Position numbers and translations under genes: made by a program
In this document: positions 49,034 to 58,800 of the stretch, piece after piece
Layout: each line of letters begins with the position of its first letter
Numbering within the stretch: the first letter of the stretch is position 1
The notes under the pieces: generated by a model
Database searches by the model: none
Told to the model about the DNA's origin: nothing
Seen by the model: the letters and a program-made list of their open reading frames with translations, nothing else
Source of the DNA: Variovorax guangxiensis
GTDB lineage: Bacteria; Pseudomonadota; Gammaproteobacteria; Burkholderiales; Burkholderiaceae_C
Assembly (NCBI RefSeq): GCF_003952165.1
Contig: NZ_RXFT01000018.1
Coordinates: 62,001 to 126,000 of the forward strand
Length of the DNA: 64,000 bases
Reading direction: 5' to 3'

Positions 49034-49291
49034 ATGTCGCCGATGACAAAGCAGGACAAGGACCACGACCCGGTCTGGCAGATCGCATGGACCTGGGTGC
49101 GCCGCCAGCATGAGCGCGGCGGCCTCGGCGAGGCGGCGGGCAGGGAGCTCACGCAATGGCTCGCCGCCGATCCTCTTCACCGCAAGGCATACGAAGAGGC
49201 GGCCCGCCTCTGGCTGCTCGTGGGCCTCGTTCCGCCTGCCAACGACGTTCCCCCGCCCGACGACGGCCCGGGCGACTCCGCCGCGCGCTAG
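49034..49291 (+). CDS. Short DUF4880 protein (FecR N-terminus-like)
   Basis: An 85-residue protein matching only the cytoplasmic N-terminal domain of FecR-type anti-sigma regulators: IAWTWVRRQHERGGLGEAAG, RELTQWLAADPLHRKAYEEA and ARLWLLVGLV. Full FecR proteins have about 320 residues, with a membrane helix and a periplasmic signalling domain; both are absent here and the frame ends cleanly. It is 27 bases after the sigma factor gene and so cotranscribed. It may bind the sigma factor in the cytoplasm, but no transmembrane signal can reach it. ATG 49043 is an alternative start. Confidence 0.8.
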   Translation: MSPMTKQDKDHDPVWQIAWTWVRRQHERGGLGEAAGRELTQWLAADPLHRKAYEEAARLWLLVGLVPPANDVPPPDDGPGDSAAR

Positions 49292-49391
49292 CCGCGGCCT
49301 TCTTTCCTTCCTCCTTCTTCCTTCCCTTTCCGCGCCGCGAGCCCTCGCGGCCGCGGCCGCGCGCGCCTGCGCAACGAGTGTCTCCCGATCC

Positions 49392-49416
49392 TAAACACGC
49401 GGCCTCCGTCCCCGTC
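49392..49416 (+). promoter_or_regulatory. Predicted iron-starvation sigma promoter of the siderophore operon
   Basis: TAAA at 49392-49395 and CGTC at 49413-49416 are separated by exactly 17 bases. This is the arrangement described for OrbS promoters and nearly that of PvdS (TAAAT-N16-CGT); the base after TAAA is C rather than T. It lies 64 bases before the mbtH start and downstream of the sigma factor gene. Confidence 0.65.
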
Positions 49417-49480
49417 ATGTATCGCAAGGGCAGGCGCCTTCGCCTCGCCGCCGATCTCAACTACCCCAAGAGGACCGCAC

Positions 49481-49729
49481 ATGTCTACCAGCTGCTTCGA
49501 CCGTGAGGACGAGACCTTCATCGTTCTCGTCAACCACGAAGAGCAATACTCGATCTGGCCGCAATGGAAGGCCGTGCCCGGCGGCTGGAAGGCCGTCGAA
49601 GGGGTCCAGGGCGACAAGAAGACCGTGCTCGAGTACGTAGAGAAAACCTGGACCGACATGCGCCCCAGATCGCTGCGCGACTGGATGGCGCAGCAGGAAG
49701 ACAGCAAGAGCGCTCCCGCCGCAGCCTGA
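49481..49729 (+). CDS. MbtH-like NRPS accessory protein
   Basis: An 82-residue MbtH-family protein that binds and activates NRPS adenylation domains. The signature is complete: NHEEQYSIWPQWKAVPGGWK, then VEYVEKTWTDMRP-type text with the conserved Trp residues (YVEKTWTDMRPRSLRDWM). First gene after the predicted siderophore promoter, with the thioesterase 20 bases downstream. Confidence 0.96.
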   Translation: MSTSCFDREDETFIVLVNHEEQYSIWPQWKAVPGGWKAVEGVQGDKKTVLEYVEKTWTDMRPRSLRDWMAQQEDSKSAPAAA

Positions 49730-49749
49730 AGCCATCCGAAGAAGAGCGA

Positions 49750-50499
49750 ATGCAGGCGCCCCTTTCCCTGTTGTGCCTGCCATGCGCAGGCGCCAGCGCC
49801 ACCATGTACCTGCGCTGGCGGCGGCGGCTGCCGCACTGGATCGAAGTCGTGCCGATGGAGCTGCCCGGCCGCGGCAGCCGCCTGGGCGAGGACTTCGTCG
49901 AAGACTTCGAATCGCTGGTCTCGCTCCTGTGCGCCGAGCACGATGCCGCGCTGCGCGGCAACTTCGCGCTCTTCGGCCACAGCATGGGCGCCCTGCTGGC
50001 GTGGGGCGTCGCGCAGCGCCTTCGTGCCGATGGCCGGCCCTTGCCGCGCGCGCTGCTCGTGTCCGGCAGCGCCGCGCCTTCGCAGCGCGACCCCGACCGC
50101 TTCGTCGACATGAATGACGACGCGGCCCTCGTCGGCGACCTGCGCAGGCAGGGCGGCACACCGGAGGAGCTCTTCGACAGCCCCGAGCTGCTGCGCATGA
50201 CGCTCGACACCCTGGCCGCCGACTACCGCGTGTGCGAGAGCTTCGCGCATGCTGGCAATGCGCCGCTGCCTCTTCCCCTGCACGCCTTCTCCGGCCGGCA
50301 GGACGACATCGAGCCCTGGCGCATGGAGGCCTGGTCCGCCGAGACCTCCCGCGCCGGCTTCACGCTCGACTGGTTCGACGGCGGCCATTTCTTCATCCGG
50401 CAGCAGGAGGCCCGCGTGCTCGAGGCGCTGGTGCAGCGCCTGGCCGGGCTGGCAGCGGGAGCGGAAGTCCATGCGCCTCGTGCCCGTGCCCTTGCCTGA
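49750..50499 (+). CDS. Type II thioesterase of the siderophore cluster
   Basis: A 249-residue external thioesterase that clears misloaded carrier proteins. LLCLPCAGASATMYLRWRRR is the N-terminal signature, the nucleophile motif is FGHSMGALLAWG, the Asp lies in SGRQDDIEPW, and the His is in FDGGHFFI. ATG 49750 (MQAPLSLLCLPC) is the family start; an upstream part of the frame overlaps mbtH. It follows mbtH closely and its end overlaps a 28-codon frame leading into the first synthase. Confidence 0.93.
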   Translation: MQAPLSLLCLPCAGASATMYLRWRRRLPHWIEVVPMELPGRGSRLGEDFVEDFESLVSLLCAEHDAALRGNFALFGHSMGALLAWGVAQRLRADGRPLPRALLVSGSAAPSQRDPDRFVDMNDDAALVGDLRRQGGTPEELFDSPELLRMTLDTLAADYRVCESFAHAGNAPLPLPLHAFSGRQDDIEPWRMEAWSAETSRAGFTLDWFDGGHFFIRQQEARVLEALVQRLAGLAAGAEVHAPRARALA

Positions 50500-50557
50500 C
50501 CTGCTGCCGCCGGGCTGCGCCGCCGCGCGGGCCCGGCAATTCAAGGAACCGATGTGA
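50471..50557 (+). CDS. 28-codon frame bridging thioesterase and synthase genes
   Basis: ATG-initiated frame encoding MRLVPVPLPDLLPPGCAAAR plus eight more residues (ARQFKEPM). It overlaps the end of the thioesterase gene and ends in ATGTGA, which overlaps the GTG start of the NRPS gene. No family is recognised. It may be a leader frame that couples translation of the giant gene to the upstream one, or chance. Confidence 0.25.
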   Translation: MRLVPVPLPDLLPPGCAAARARQFKEPM

Positions 50558-53500
50558 ACCCGATGCACCCCGTGGACTTCGTGAGCCACCTGCGCGATCT
50601 GGCTGCGCGGCGGCCCGGCGACACCGCGCTGATCGCCGTCACCGACCGCGACGGCGCCCCCCTCGACACCCCCATCAGCTACAGCCGGCTCGACGAGCGC
50701 GTGCGCGGCCTCGCGGCGCGGCTGCAGCAGTCCTATGGCCTTGGCGAGCGCGCGCTGATCATGCTCGACAACAGCGATGACTACGTCGTCAGCTTCTTCG
50801 CCTGCCTCTACGCCGGCCTTATCGCCGTGCCCGTGTTCCCGCCCGAATCGACGCGCAAGCGGCATCTCGGCAAGCTGGAGGGCATCGCGGCCGATGCCGG
50901 CGCCCGCTGCGTGCTGACGCATGCCGCCATCCGGGCGTCCATCGCCAGCGTGGCCGAAGCCTTTGCCGATGTGCCGCTGATCGCCGTCGACGAGATCGGC
51001 ACCGAGGATGCCGACCGCTGGGCGCCGCACGCGCCGGCCGCCTCCGACATCGCCTTCCTGCAATACACCTCCGGCTCGACCTCCGCGCCCAAGGGCGTCA
51101 TGGTCACGCACGCCAACCTCATGGCGAACATGCGCGCGATCGAGGAGGGCCTTTCCGTCGGGCAGGACGACACCTTCGCAAGCTGGCTGCCGCTGAACCA
51201 CGACATGGGCCTGATCGGCGGCCTGCTGCAGCCGCTGCATCGCGGCATTCCCGTCGTGCTGATGTCGCCGCGCTACTTCCTCGAGCGGCCCGTGCGTTGG
51301 CTCGAAGCCATCTCGCGCCACCGCGCGACCATCAGCGGCGGGCCCGACTTCGCCTACCGCCTGTGCCTCGAAAGAGTTTCGGAGGCGCAACTGCGCAAGC
51401 TCGACCTGTCGAGCTGGACTCTTGCCTTCTCCGGCGCCGAGCCGGTGCGCGCAGACACGCTGCGCCAATTCAGGAAGCAGTTCGCGCCCGCGGGCTTCGC
51501 CGCCGGTGCGGTGTATCCGTGCTACGGCCTCGCCGAATCGACTCTCTTCGTTGCCGGCGGCCGGCGCGGCGCGGGCATGGTCGCCCAGGACTTCTCGAGC
51601 CGCAGCCTCGCGCGCGGCGTTGTCGAAAGCCAAGCCGAATCCGAAGAAAGCACCACGCTCGTCGGCTGCGGCAGGGCCGTCTCCGGCCATGCCGTGCGCA
51701 TCGTCGACCCGGTTTCGCTGGCCGTGCGCGACGCGAGTGGCATCGGCGAGATCTGGGCCACGGGGCCCAGCATCGGCAGCGGCTACTGGAACAAGCCGGA
51801 TGTGTCGCGCAACACCTTCGTCGAGCACGACGGCGCCACCTGGCTGCGCACCGGCGACCTCGGCTTCGTGCACGAGGGCGAGCTCTACGTGGCCGGGCGC
51901 ATCAAGGACATGATCATCGTGCGCGGCCACAACCTGTACCCGCAGGACATCGAGCGGATGATCGAATCCGAGGTCGACATCGTGCGCAAGGGCCGCGTGG
52001 CCGCCTTCGCAGTCGATGGGCCGAGCGGCGAGGGCATCGGCCTCGCGGCCGAGGTCTCGCGCAGCACGCAGAAGCTGGTCAGGCCCGAGGCGCTGGTCGA
52101 AACGCTGAGCGCGGCCGTGAGCGAGCAGTTCGGCGAGCCGCTGTCTGTGGTGATGCTGCTCAACCCCGGCGGCATGCCCAAGACCACCAGCGGAAAGCTG
52201 CAGCGCGGCGCCTGCCGGCAAGGCTGGATCGACCGCACGGCCGACGCCTACGCGATGTACGCGCACGGCGAGTTCGTGCTCGGCGGTTCGGCGGCGAACG
52301 CGCCCGCCGCGCAGCCGGCGCTCGACGAACTGGAGCAGGCCGTCGCCTCCATCTGGAACGAAGTGCTGCGCCGCGGCGCGCAGCAGCCCGCGCTCGCGCG
52401 CGGCGACCACTTCTTCATCCGCGGCGGTAACTCGCTCGCCGCCACGCAGGTCGCGGTCCGCATCTCCGACCGCTGGGAAATCGACTTCCCCGCGCGCATG
52501 CTTTTCGAACAGCCCCGGCTGGGCGAACTCTCGGCCGAAGTGCGCCGGGTGCTCGCGAGCGGCCAGCGCAGCCCGCGCAGCGCGATCCCCGTGCTGCCGG
52601 CGGCGCGCCGCGCCGGCCCGCTCGCGCTCTCGCACGCGCAGGAGCGCCAGTGGTTCCTGTGGCAGCTCGATCCGAAGAGCACCGCGTACCACGTCGGCGT
52701 GGCTCTCGATCTGTCGGGACCGCTGCACGCCGAAGCGCTCGGTGCTGCGTTCGACGACATCGTGGCCCGCCACGAGAGCCTGCGCACCGTGTTCCGCGCG
52801 GCGGCGGACGCAAGCGTGAGCCAGTGGCTTCAGCCTGTGTCGCAGTTCTCGCTGCGGCACGTCGACCTGCGCGATCTGCCGGTACACGAACGCGAAGCTG
52901 CGGCGATCGAGCATGCGAGCCGCGTCCACGCCGAGCCCTTCGACCTCGGCGAAGGCCCGCTGCTGCGCGCGGCGCTGATCCGCATCGACGACGCGCGCCA
53001 TCTGCTCGCCGTCGTGGCGCATCACATCGTGTCCGACGGCGCATCCATGCAGGTGCTGGTCGGCGAACTCGGCGCAGGCTATGCGGCCCGCGCGAAGGGC
53101 GAGGCCCCTCGGTTCGAGCAGCTGCCGATCCAGTACGCCGACTACGCCCTCTGGCAGCGCGACTGGCTCGCCGCAGGCGAGGCCGCACGCCAGCTTGCCT
53201 ACTGGCGTGCCCAGCTCGGCGACGAGCATCCCGTGCTGGCCCTGCCCACCGACCATCCGCGCCGGGCGGTGGCGAGCTACCGCGCCGCGAGCCATGCCTT
53301 CGAATTCGACGCCACCATCGTCGAGCGGCTGCGCGCCGCGGCGCAGGCGCAGGGCGCCACGTTCTTCATGGCGCTGCTGGCCGGCTTCCAGGCGCTGCTG
53401 CACCGCTACACCGGCCAGCAGGAGGTGCGCGTCGGCGTGCCGGTGGCCAACCGCCACCGCAGCGAGACAGCGGGGCTGATCGGCTTCTTCGTCAACACTC

Positions 53501-55857
53501 AGGTGCTGCGCGCCTCGGTGAGCGGCCGCATGAGTCTCGCGCAGCTGCTGGCGCAGGTTCGAGAAGCCGCGCTCGGCGCACAGGCCCACCAGGACCTGCC
53601 TTTCGAGCAGCTGGTCGAGGCCCTGCAGCCGCAGCGCAGCCTGAGCCACAGCCCGCTGTTCCAGGTGATGCTCAACCACCTGCGCGAGGACGCGGACACG
53701 CTGCGCGCGCTGCCCGGGCTGGAATCCCGCGAGCGCCGCATGGAGGAGGGCGCCGCGCAGTTCGAACTCGTGCTCGACATCCGCGAGCGCGCCGACGGAA
53801 GCACCGGGGCCGTGTTCACCTACGCGGCCGAGCTGTTCGAGCCCGCCAGCATCGAGCGCATCGCTGCGCACTACCGCGCGCTGCTGGAGGCGCTGGCGTC
53901 GGATTCAGCCCAGGCCCTCGGCGACGTGCAGTGGCTCGATGCGGCACAGCAGCGCCAGCTGCGCGACTGGTCGACGGGCGAGTGGCAATCGCCGCAGCCG
54001 CAGCCCGTGCACCGCCTGTTCGAAGCGCATGCGCGCGCGACCCCTGCCGCCGTCGCGCTGATCGACGGCGACGCCCAGTGGAGCTACGCGGCCCTGAACG
54101 AACGCGCCAACCGCGTCGCCCACCGGCTGATCCGCCAGGGCGCCGTTCCGGGCACCGTCGTTGCAGTGGCCATCGAATCGGCCGCAGACCGCGTGGCGGG
54201 CCTGCTTGGCGTGCTCAAGGCCGGCGCCACCTACCTGCCGCTCGACCCCACGCATCCCACGCAGCGCATTGCGCAGTTGCTGGAAGACAGCGGCGCCGGG
54301 CTGCTGCTGGCGAGCGCTGCGGATGCGGAAGTGCAGCGAGGCATCGCCACCGTGCTGTTCGACGAAGAGCAACTGCGCGGCGAAGCCTCCACCGACCCGG
54401 AAGTCGACCTGCACGACGGCCAGCTCGCCTACCTCATCTACACCTCCGGCACCACCGGCCGGCCCAAGGGCGTGGCCGTGCCGCATGGTGCTTTGGCCAT
54501 GCACATCCAGGCGATGGCACGCACCTGCGGCATGCGCGCCGAAGACCGCTCGCTGCTGTTCGCGCTGCCGCACGTCGACGCGTCCATCGAGCAGTGCCTG
54601 CTGCCGCTCGCGACGGGCGCGGCCCTCGTGGTGCAATCGCAGTGGTGCTCGCTCGCGGGCGAACTCGACGCCCTGCTGCAGCGCCACCGCGTGAGCGTGG
54701 TCGACTTGCCGCCTGCCTATGCCCGCCAGCTGATGCAGGGCCAGCCGCCGTTCGCGCATGCGGTGCGCCTCGCGCTCTTCGGCGGCGAGGCCTGGACCGG
54801 CGAAGACCTGGCGCTGATCCGCCGCGTGCTGCGGCCCGAACGGATCGTCAACGCCTACGGCCCGACGGAGGCCGTCATCACGCCCACCGCCTGGAACGGC
54901 TCGGCGCACGACGACGTGCAGGGCTACGCGCCCATCGGCCGACCGGTGGGCAACCGGACGGCCCATGTGCTCGACGCCGACATGCAGCCGGTGCCGCAGG
55001 GCGTCGCCGGCGAGCTGTACCTCGGCGGCGAGGGGCTGGCGTGCGGCTATCTCGGCCGCGCGGCGCTCACGGCCGAGCGCTTCGTCGCCGACCCGTTCGA
55101 CGGCGCGGGCGGCAGGCTCTATCGCACCGGCGACCTCGTGCGCTGGCGCGCCGACGGCCAGCTCGAATACCTCGGTCGGCTCGACCACCAGGTGAAGATC
55201 CGCGGCTTTCGCATCGAGCTCGGCGAGATCGAAGCCCGCCTGCGCGAGCACCCGGCGGTGCGCGAGGCGCTGGTGCTCGTGCACGAGGCCGCGGCAGGCC
55301 CTTCGCTCGCCGCTTACGTCTCGCCCGCGCCCGTCGCGCAGATCGACACCGCCGCGCTCCGGGAGTGGCTGGCGCGCGCGCTGCCCGACTACATGGTGCC
55401 CGCGGCCATCGTGGCGCTCGAGAGCTTTCCGCTTACCGCGGGCGGCAAGATCGACCGCCGTGCGCTGCCCGCGCCCGTCGCTGCCGGGGGGCAGGGCGGC
55501 CATGCCTACGAGGCGCCGCAGGGCGACGTGGCAGAGACGCTGGCTGCGATCTGGGCCGAGCTGCTCAAGGTCGCGAAGGTCGGCATGAACGACAACTTCT
55601 TCGACCTCGGCGGCAACTCGCTGCTCGTGATCCGCATGCACCGGCTGATGGAAGACAGGCTCAAGCCGGGCCTCACCGTGGTCGATCTCTTCAAGTACCC
55701 GACCGTCGGCGCGCTCGCGCGGCGCATCGAACAGGGACAGCGCGGTGCTGTGCCTGCCACAGCCGGCGGCGAAGGCGCCGACGACGAGCAGGCGCGTGCC
55801 CAGCGCCAGCGCGCGGCCCTGCTGCAGCGCCGCCGTCCCACCGAAAGAAGCCTCTGA
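50554..55857 (+). CDS. NRPS loading/first module: FAAL-ACP-C-A-PCP
   Basis: A 1767-residue synthase. Residues ~1-590 form a fatty acyl-AMP ligase (YTSGSTSAPKGVMVTHANLM, GTGDLGF-type LRTGDLGFVHEGELYVAGR), which activates a fatty acid. An ACP follows (GGNSLAAT, Ser627), then a condensation domain with HHIVSDG (His823-824), an adenylation domain (YTSGTTGRPKG, NAYGPTEAVITP, YRTGDLVRW) and a PCP (DLGGNSLLV, Ser1689). Pocket residues read by eye give D-A-E-D-L-G-A-I-T; the two acidic positions suggest a basic side chain such as Arg, Lys or Orn, tentatively. It thus starts a lipopeptide. GTG 50554 or ATG 50563 is the start. The stop shares a base with the next ATG. Confidence 0.95.
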   Translation: MNPMHPVDFVSHLRDLAARRPGDTALIAVTDRDGAPLDTPISYSRLDERVRGLAARLQQSYGLGERALIMLDNSDDYVVSFFACLYAGLIAVPVFPPESTRKRHLGKLEGIAADAGARCVLTHAAIRASIASVAEAFADVPLIAVDEIGTEDADRWAPHAPAASDIAFLQYTSGSTSAPKGVMVTHANLMANMRAIEEGLSVGQDDTFASWLPLNHDMGLIGGLLQPLHRGIPVVLMSPRYFLERPVRWLEAISRHRATISGGPDFAYRLCLERVSEAQLRKLDLSSWTLAFSGAEPVRADTLRQFRKQFAPAGFAAGAVYPCYGLAESTLFVAGGRRGAGMVAQDFSSRSLARGVVESQAESEESTTLVGCGRAVSGHAVRIVDPVSLAVRDASGIGEIWATGPSIGSGYWNKPDVSRNTFVEHDGATWLRTGDLGFVHEGELYVAGRIKDMIIVRGHNLYPQDIERMIESEVDIVRKGRVAAFAVDGPSGEGIGLAAEVSRSTQKLVRPEALVETLSAAVSEQFGEPLSVVMLLNPGGMPKTTSGKLQRGACRQGWIDRTADAYAMYAHGEFVLGGSAANAPAAQPALDELEQAVASIWNEVLRRGAQQPALARGDHFFIRGGNSLAATQVAVRISDRWEIDFPARMLFEQPRLGELSAEVRRVLASGQRSPRSAIPVLPAARRAGPLALSHAQERQWFLWQLDPKSTAYHVGVALDLSGPLHAEALGAAFDDIVARHESLRTVFRAAADASVSQWLQPVSQFSLRHVDLRDLPVHEREAAAIEHASRVHAEPFDLGEGPLLRAALIRIDDARHLLAVVAHHIVSDGASMQVLVGELGAGYAARAKGEAPRFEQLPIQYADYALWQRDWLAAGEAARQLAYWRAQLGDEHPVLALPTDHPRRAVASYRAASHAFEFDATIVERLRAAAQAQGATFFMALLAGFQALLHRYTGQQEVRVGVPVANRHRSETAGLIGFFVNTQVLRASVSGRMSLAQLLAQVREAALGAQAHQDLPFEQLVEALQPQRSLSHSPLFQVMLNHLREDADTLRALPGLESRERRMEEGAAQFELVLDIRERADGSTGAVFTYAAELFEPASIERIAAHYRALLEALASDSAQALGDVQWLDAAQQRQLRDWSTGEWQSPQPQPVHRLFEAHARATPAAVALIDGDAQWSYAALNERANRVAHRLIRQGAVPGTVVAVAIESAADRVAGLLGVLKAGATYLPLDPTHPTQRIAQLLEDSGAGLLLASAADAEVQRGIATVLFDEEQLRGEASTDPEVDLHDGQLAYLIYTSGTTGRPKGVAVPHGALAMHIQAMARTCGMRAEDRSLLFALPHVDASIEQCLLPLATGAALVVQSQWCSLAGELDALLQRHRVSVVDLPPAYARQLMQGQPPFAHAVRLALFGGEAWTGEDLALIRRVLRPERIVNAYGPTEAVITPTAWNGSAHDDVQGYAPIGRPVGNRTAHVLDADMQPVPQGVAGELYLGGEGLACGYLGRAALTAERFVADPFDGAGGRLYRTGDLVRWRADGQLEYLGRLDHQVKIRGFRIELGEIEARLREHPAVREALVLVHEAAAGPSLAAYVSPAPVAQIDTAALREWLARALPDYMVPAAIVALESFPLTAGGKIDRRALPAPVAAGGQGGHAYEAPQGDVAETLAAIWAELLKVAKVGMNDNFFDLGGNSLLVIRMHRLMEDRLKPGLTVVDLFKYPTVGALARRIEQGQRGAVPATAGGEGADDEQARAQRQRAALLQRRRPTERSL

Positions 55858-58800
55858 TGCAAGACCAGACACCTGCGCCCGAATACACGGGCATCGAGAT
55901 CGCCATCGTCGGCATGGCCGGCCGCTTCCCGGGCGCGCCGGACGTCGACGCCTTCTGGCGCAACATCCGCGACGGCGTGGAGTCGGTCACCGTCTTCAGC
56001 GACGAGCAGCTGCGCGCGCGCGGCGTGCCCGAGCGCACCCTGGCCGACCCCGACTACGTGAAGGCCGGCGTGCTGTTCGAGGGCTTCGACCAGTTCGACG
56101 CGGGCTTCTTCGGCTATTCGCCGCGCGAGGCCGAGCACCTCGATCCGCAGCAGCGCATCTTCCTCGAATGCGCCTGGGAGGCGCTGGAAAGCGCCGGCTG
56201 GCAGGCGGGGGCGGGCAAGGGCGGCGCCTCGGTCGGCGTCTACGCGGGCGACGGCCCCAACCTCTACCTCATGCGGCACCTGCTGCCCGCCTTCGGCGTG
56301 GACGCCGGCACCGGCATCGCCGACATGCTGGGCCTGATGAGCGGCAACTCCGCCGGCTCGCTGTGCACGCGCGTGGCCTACAAGCTCGACCTGCGCGGCC
56401 CGGCCGTCAGCGTGCAGACCGAATGCTCCACCTCGCTGGTGGCGGTGCACATGGCCTGCCAGGCGCTGCTGAGCCACGACTGCGACATGGCGCTGGCCGG
56501 CGGCGTGTGGCTCAACCTGCTGCAGGAAGGCGGCTACCGCTACCAGAGCGGCGCCATCCTCTCGCCCGACGGCCACTGCCGTGCCTTCGACGCGAAGGCC
56601 GCGGGCACCGTCATCGGCAGCGGCGCGGGCATCGTGGTGCTCAAGCGGCTGGCCGAGGCGCTGCGCGACGGCGACACCATTCACGCGGTCATCAAGGGCA
56701 GCGCCTCCAACAACGACGGCTCCGACAAGATCGGCTTCACCGCGCCCAGCGTTCAGGGGCAGGCCAGCGCGATCCGCGCGGCGCAGATGGTGGCCGACGT
56801 TCCCGCCGCCACCGTCGGCTACGTCGAGGCGCACGGCACCGGCACCACGCTCGGCGATCCGATCGAGATGGCCGCGCTCACGCAGGCCTTCGCCAGCGGC
56901 GGCGCAACCGAAAAGGGCAGCTGCGCCATCGGCTCGGTGAAGACCAACATCGGCCACCTCGACGCCGCGGCCGGCGTGGCCGGCCTCATCAAGGCGGCGA
57001 TGGCGCTGCGCCACAGGACGCTGCCGCCCAGCCTGCATTTCGAACAGCCCAACCCGCAGATCGATTTCGCGAACAGCCCGTTCTACGTGAACACCGAGGC
57101 CAGGCCCTGGCCGAAGGGCGATGCGCCGCGCCGGGCTGGCGTCAGCTCCTTCGGCATCGGCGGCACCAACGTGCACGTGGTGCTCGAAGAAGCTCCCGCC
57201 ATCGCCGAGCAGGCCAAGGACAGCGGCTGGCAGGTGCTGCCGCTGTCGGCCATGAGCGCCGCCGCCACGCGGCAGGCGGCGCAAAGGCTGGGCGCGCACA
57301 TCGAGGCGCATCCGGAACTCGCGCTGACCGACGTCGCGCACACGCTGCAGTCGGGCCGCCGCGCCTTCGCGCATCGCAGCGCCGTGGTGGCAGACGAGGC
57401 ATCGGCGGCCGCGCGCATGCTGGCCTCGGGCGAGGGCGTCGTCACCGCCTCGGCGCTGGCACCCGAAGAGCCGCCCGAAGTGGCGTTCCTGTTCCCCGGC
57501 GGCGGCACCCAGCACGCCAACATGGGCCTGGAGCTGTACCGCGGCGACACCGCCTTCCGCGAGGACGTCGACCGCTGCTGCGAGCTGCTGCGCCCCGAAC
57601 TGGGCTTCGACCTGCGCGAGCTGCTGTTCCCCGCGCCGGGCGCCGAGGCCGACGCGGATGAGCGCCTCTTCGGCATCGCACTCGCGCAGCCCGCCTTGTT
57701 CGTCATCGAATATGCAATGGCGCATTGGTGGATGCGCCGTGGCGTGCGTCCCGCCGTGATGATGGGCCACAGCCTCGGCGAATACGTGGCCGCCTGCCTG
57801 GCGGGCGTGTTCAGGCTGGAAGACGCGCTGCGCGTGGCGGCCCTGCGCGGCCGGCTGCTGCAGTCCATGCAGCCCGGCGCGATGACGGCGGTGCCGCTCT
57901 CGCAGGCCGAGCTCGCGCCTTTCCTGAAGGACGGCTGCGACCTCGCCGCCGCCAACGGCGAGCAGCTGAGCGTGCTCTCCGGTCCTATCGGCGCCATCGA
58001 GGCCGCCGAAGAGAAGCTGCGCGCGCAGGGCCACCTGCCGCGCCGCCTGCATGTGTCCATCGCCTCGCATTCGGCGATGACGCAGCCGCTGCTCGGCGAG
58101 CTCGAGCGGCTCATCGCCTCGGTGCCGCGGCAGGCGCCGAAGATTCCCTTCGTCTCCAACGTCACCGGCAAGCTCGTCACGGCCGAACAGGCCATGAGCC
58201 CGGGCTACTGGGCGCAGCACCTGCGCGGCACGGTGCAGTTCGTGGATGGCCTGCGCACGCTGCTCGACGTGCCCGGACGCGTGGTGCTCGAAGTGGGCCC
58301 CGGCGAAACGCTCGCGGGCCTCGCGCGCCAGCACCCGAAGGCCGCGTCGGCGGCCGCCGTGCTCGCCAGCCAGGCGCATCCGCAGCAGCGGACGCGCAAC
58401 GCGCAGCAGATCGCGCAGGCGCTCGCAGGCCTCTGGCTCGCGGGCGTGAACATCGACTGGGCCGCCTGCCACGCAGGCCAGACGCGCCGCCGCGTGCCGC
58501 TGCCGGCCTACCCGTTCCAGCGCCGCCGCTACTGGGTCGACGCACCCGATGGCGCATCGGCGAAATCGCCGGGCAGGAAGCCGCTGGACGCGTTCTACGT
58601 GCCGGCATGGAAGCGCATCGAGGCGCCGATGCCGGCACCGGCAAGCGAGACTAGCGGGGGCTGCGTGCTGGTGTACGGCGACGGCCGCAGCTTCACCGGC
58701 CATCTCGCGCGGCACCTGCGCTCGCAGGGCCATGCCGTGGCCATCGCGCAGCGCGGCGAATCCTTCGCGCGCAACGGCCGCGCCGAATGGGCGCTGCGCC

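Noticed and set aside
49288..53871. A ~1500-codon minus-strand frame opposite mbtH and the first synthase
   Set aside because: Shadow frame crossing several real genes and the predicted promoter; composition is non-protein-like.
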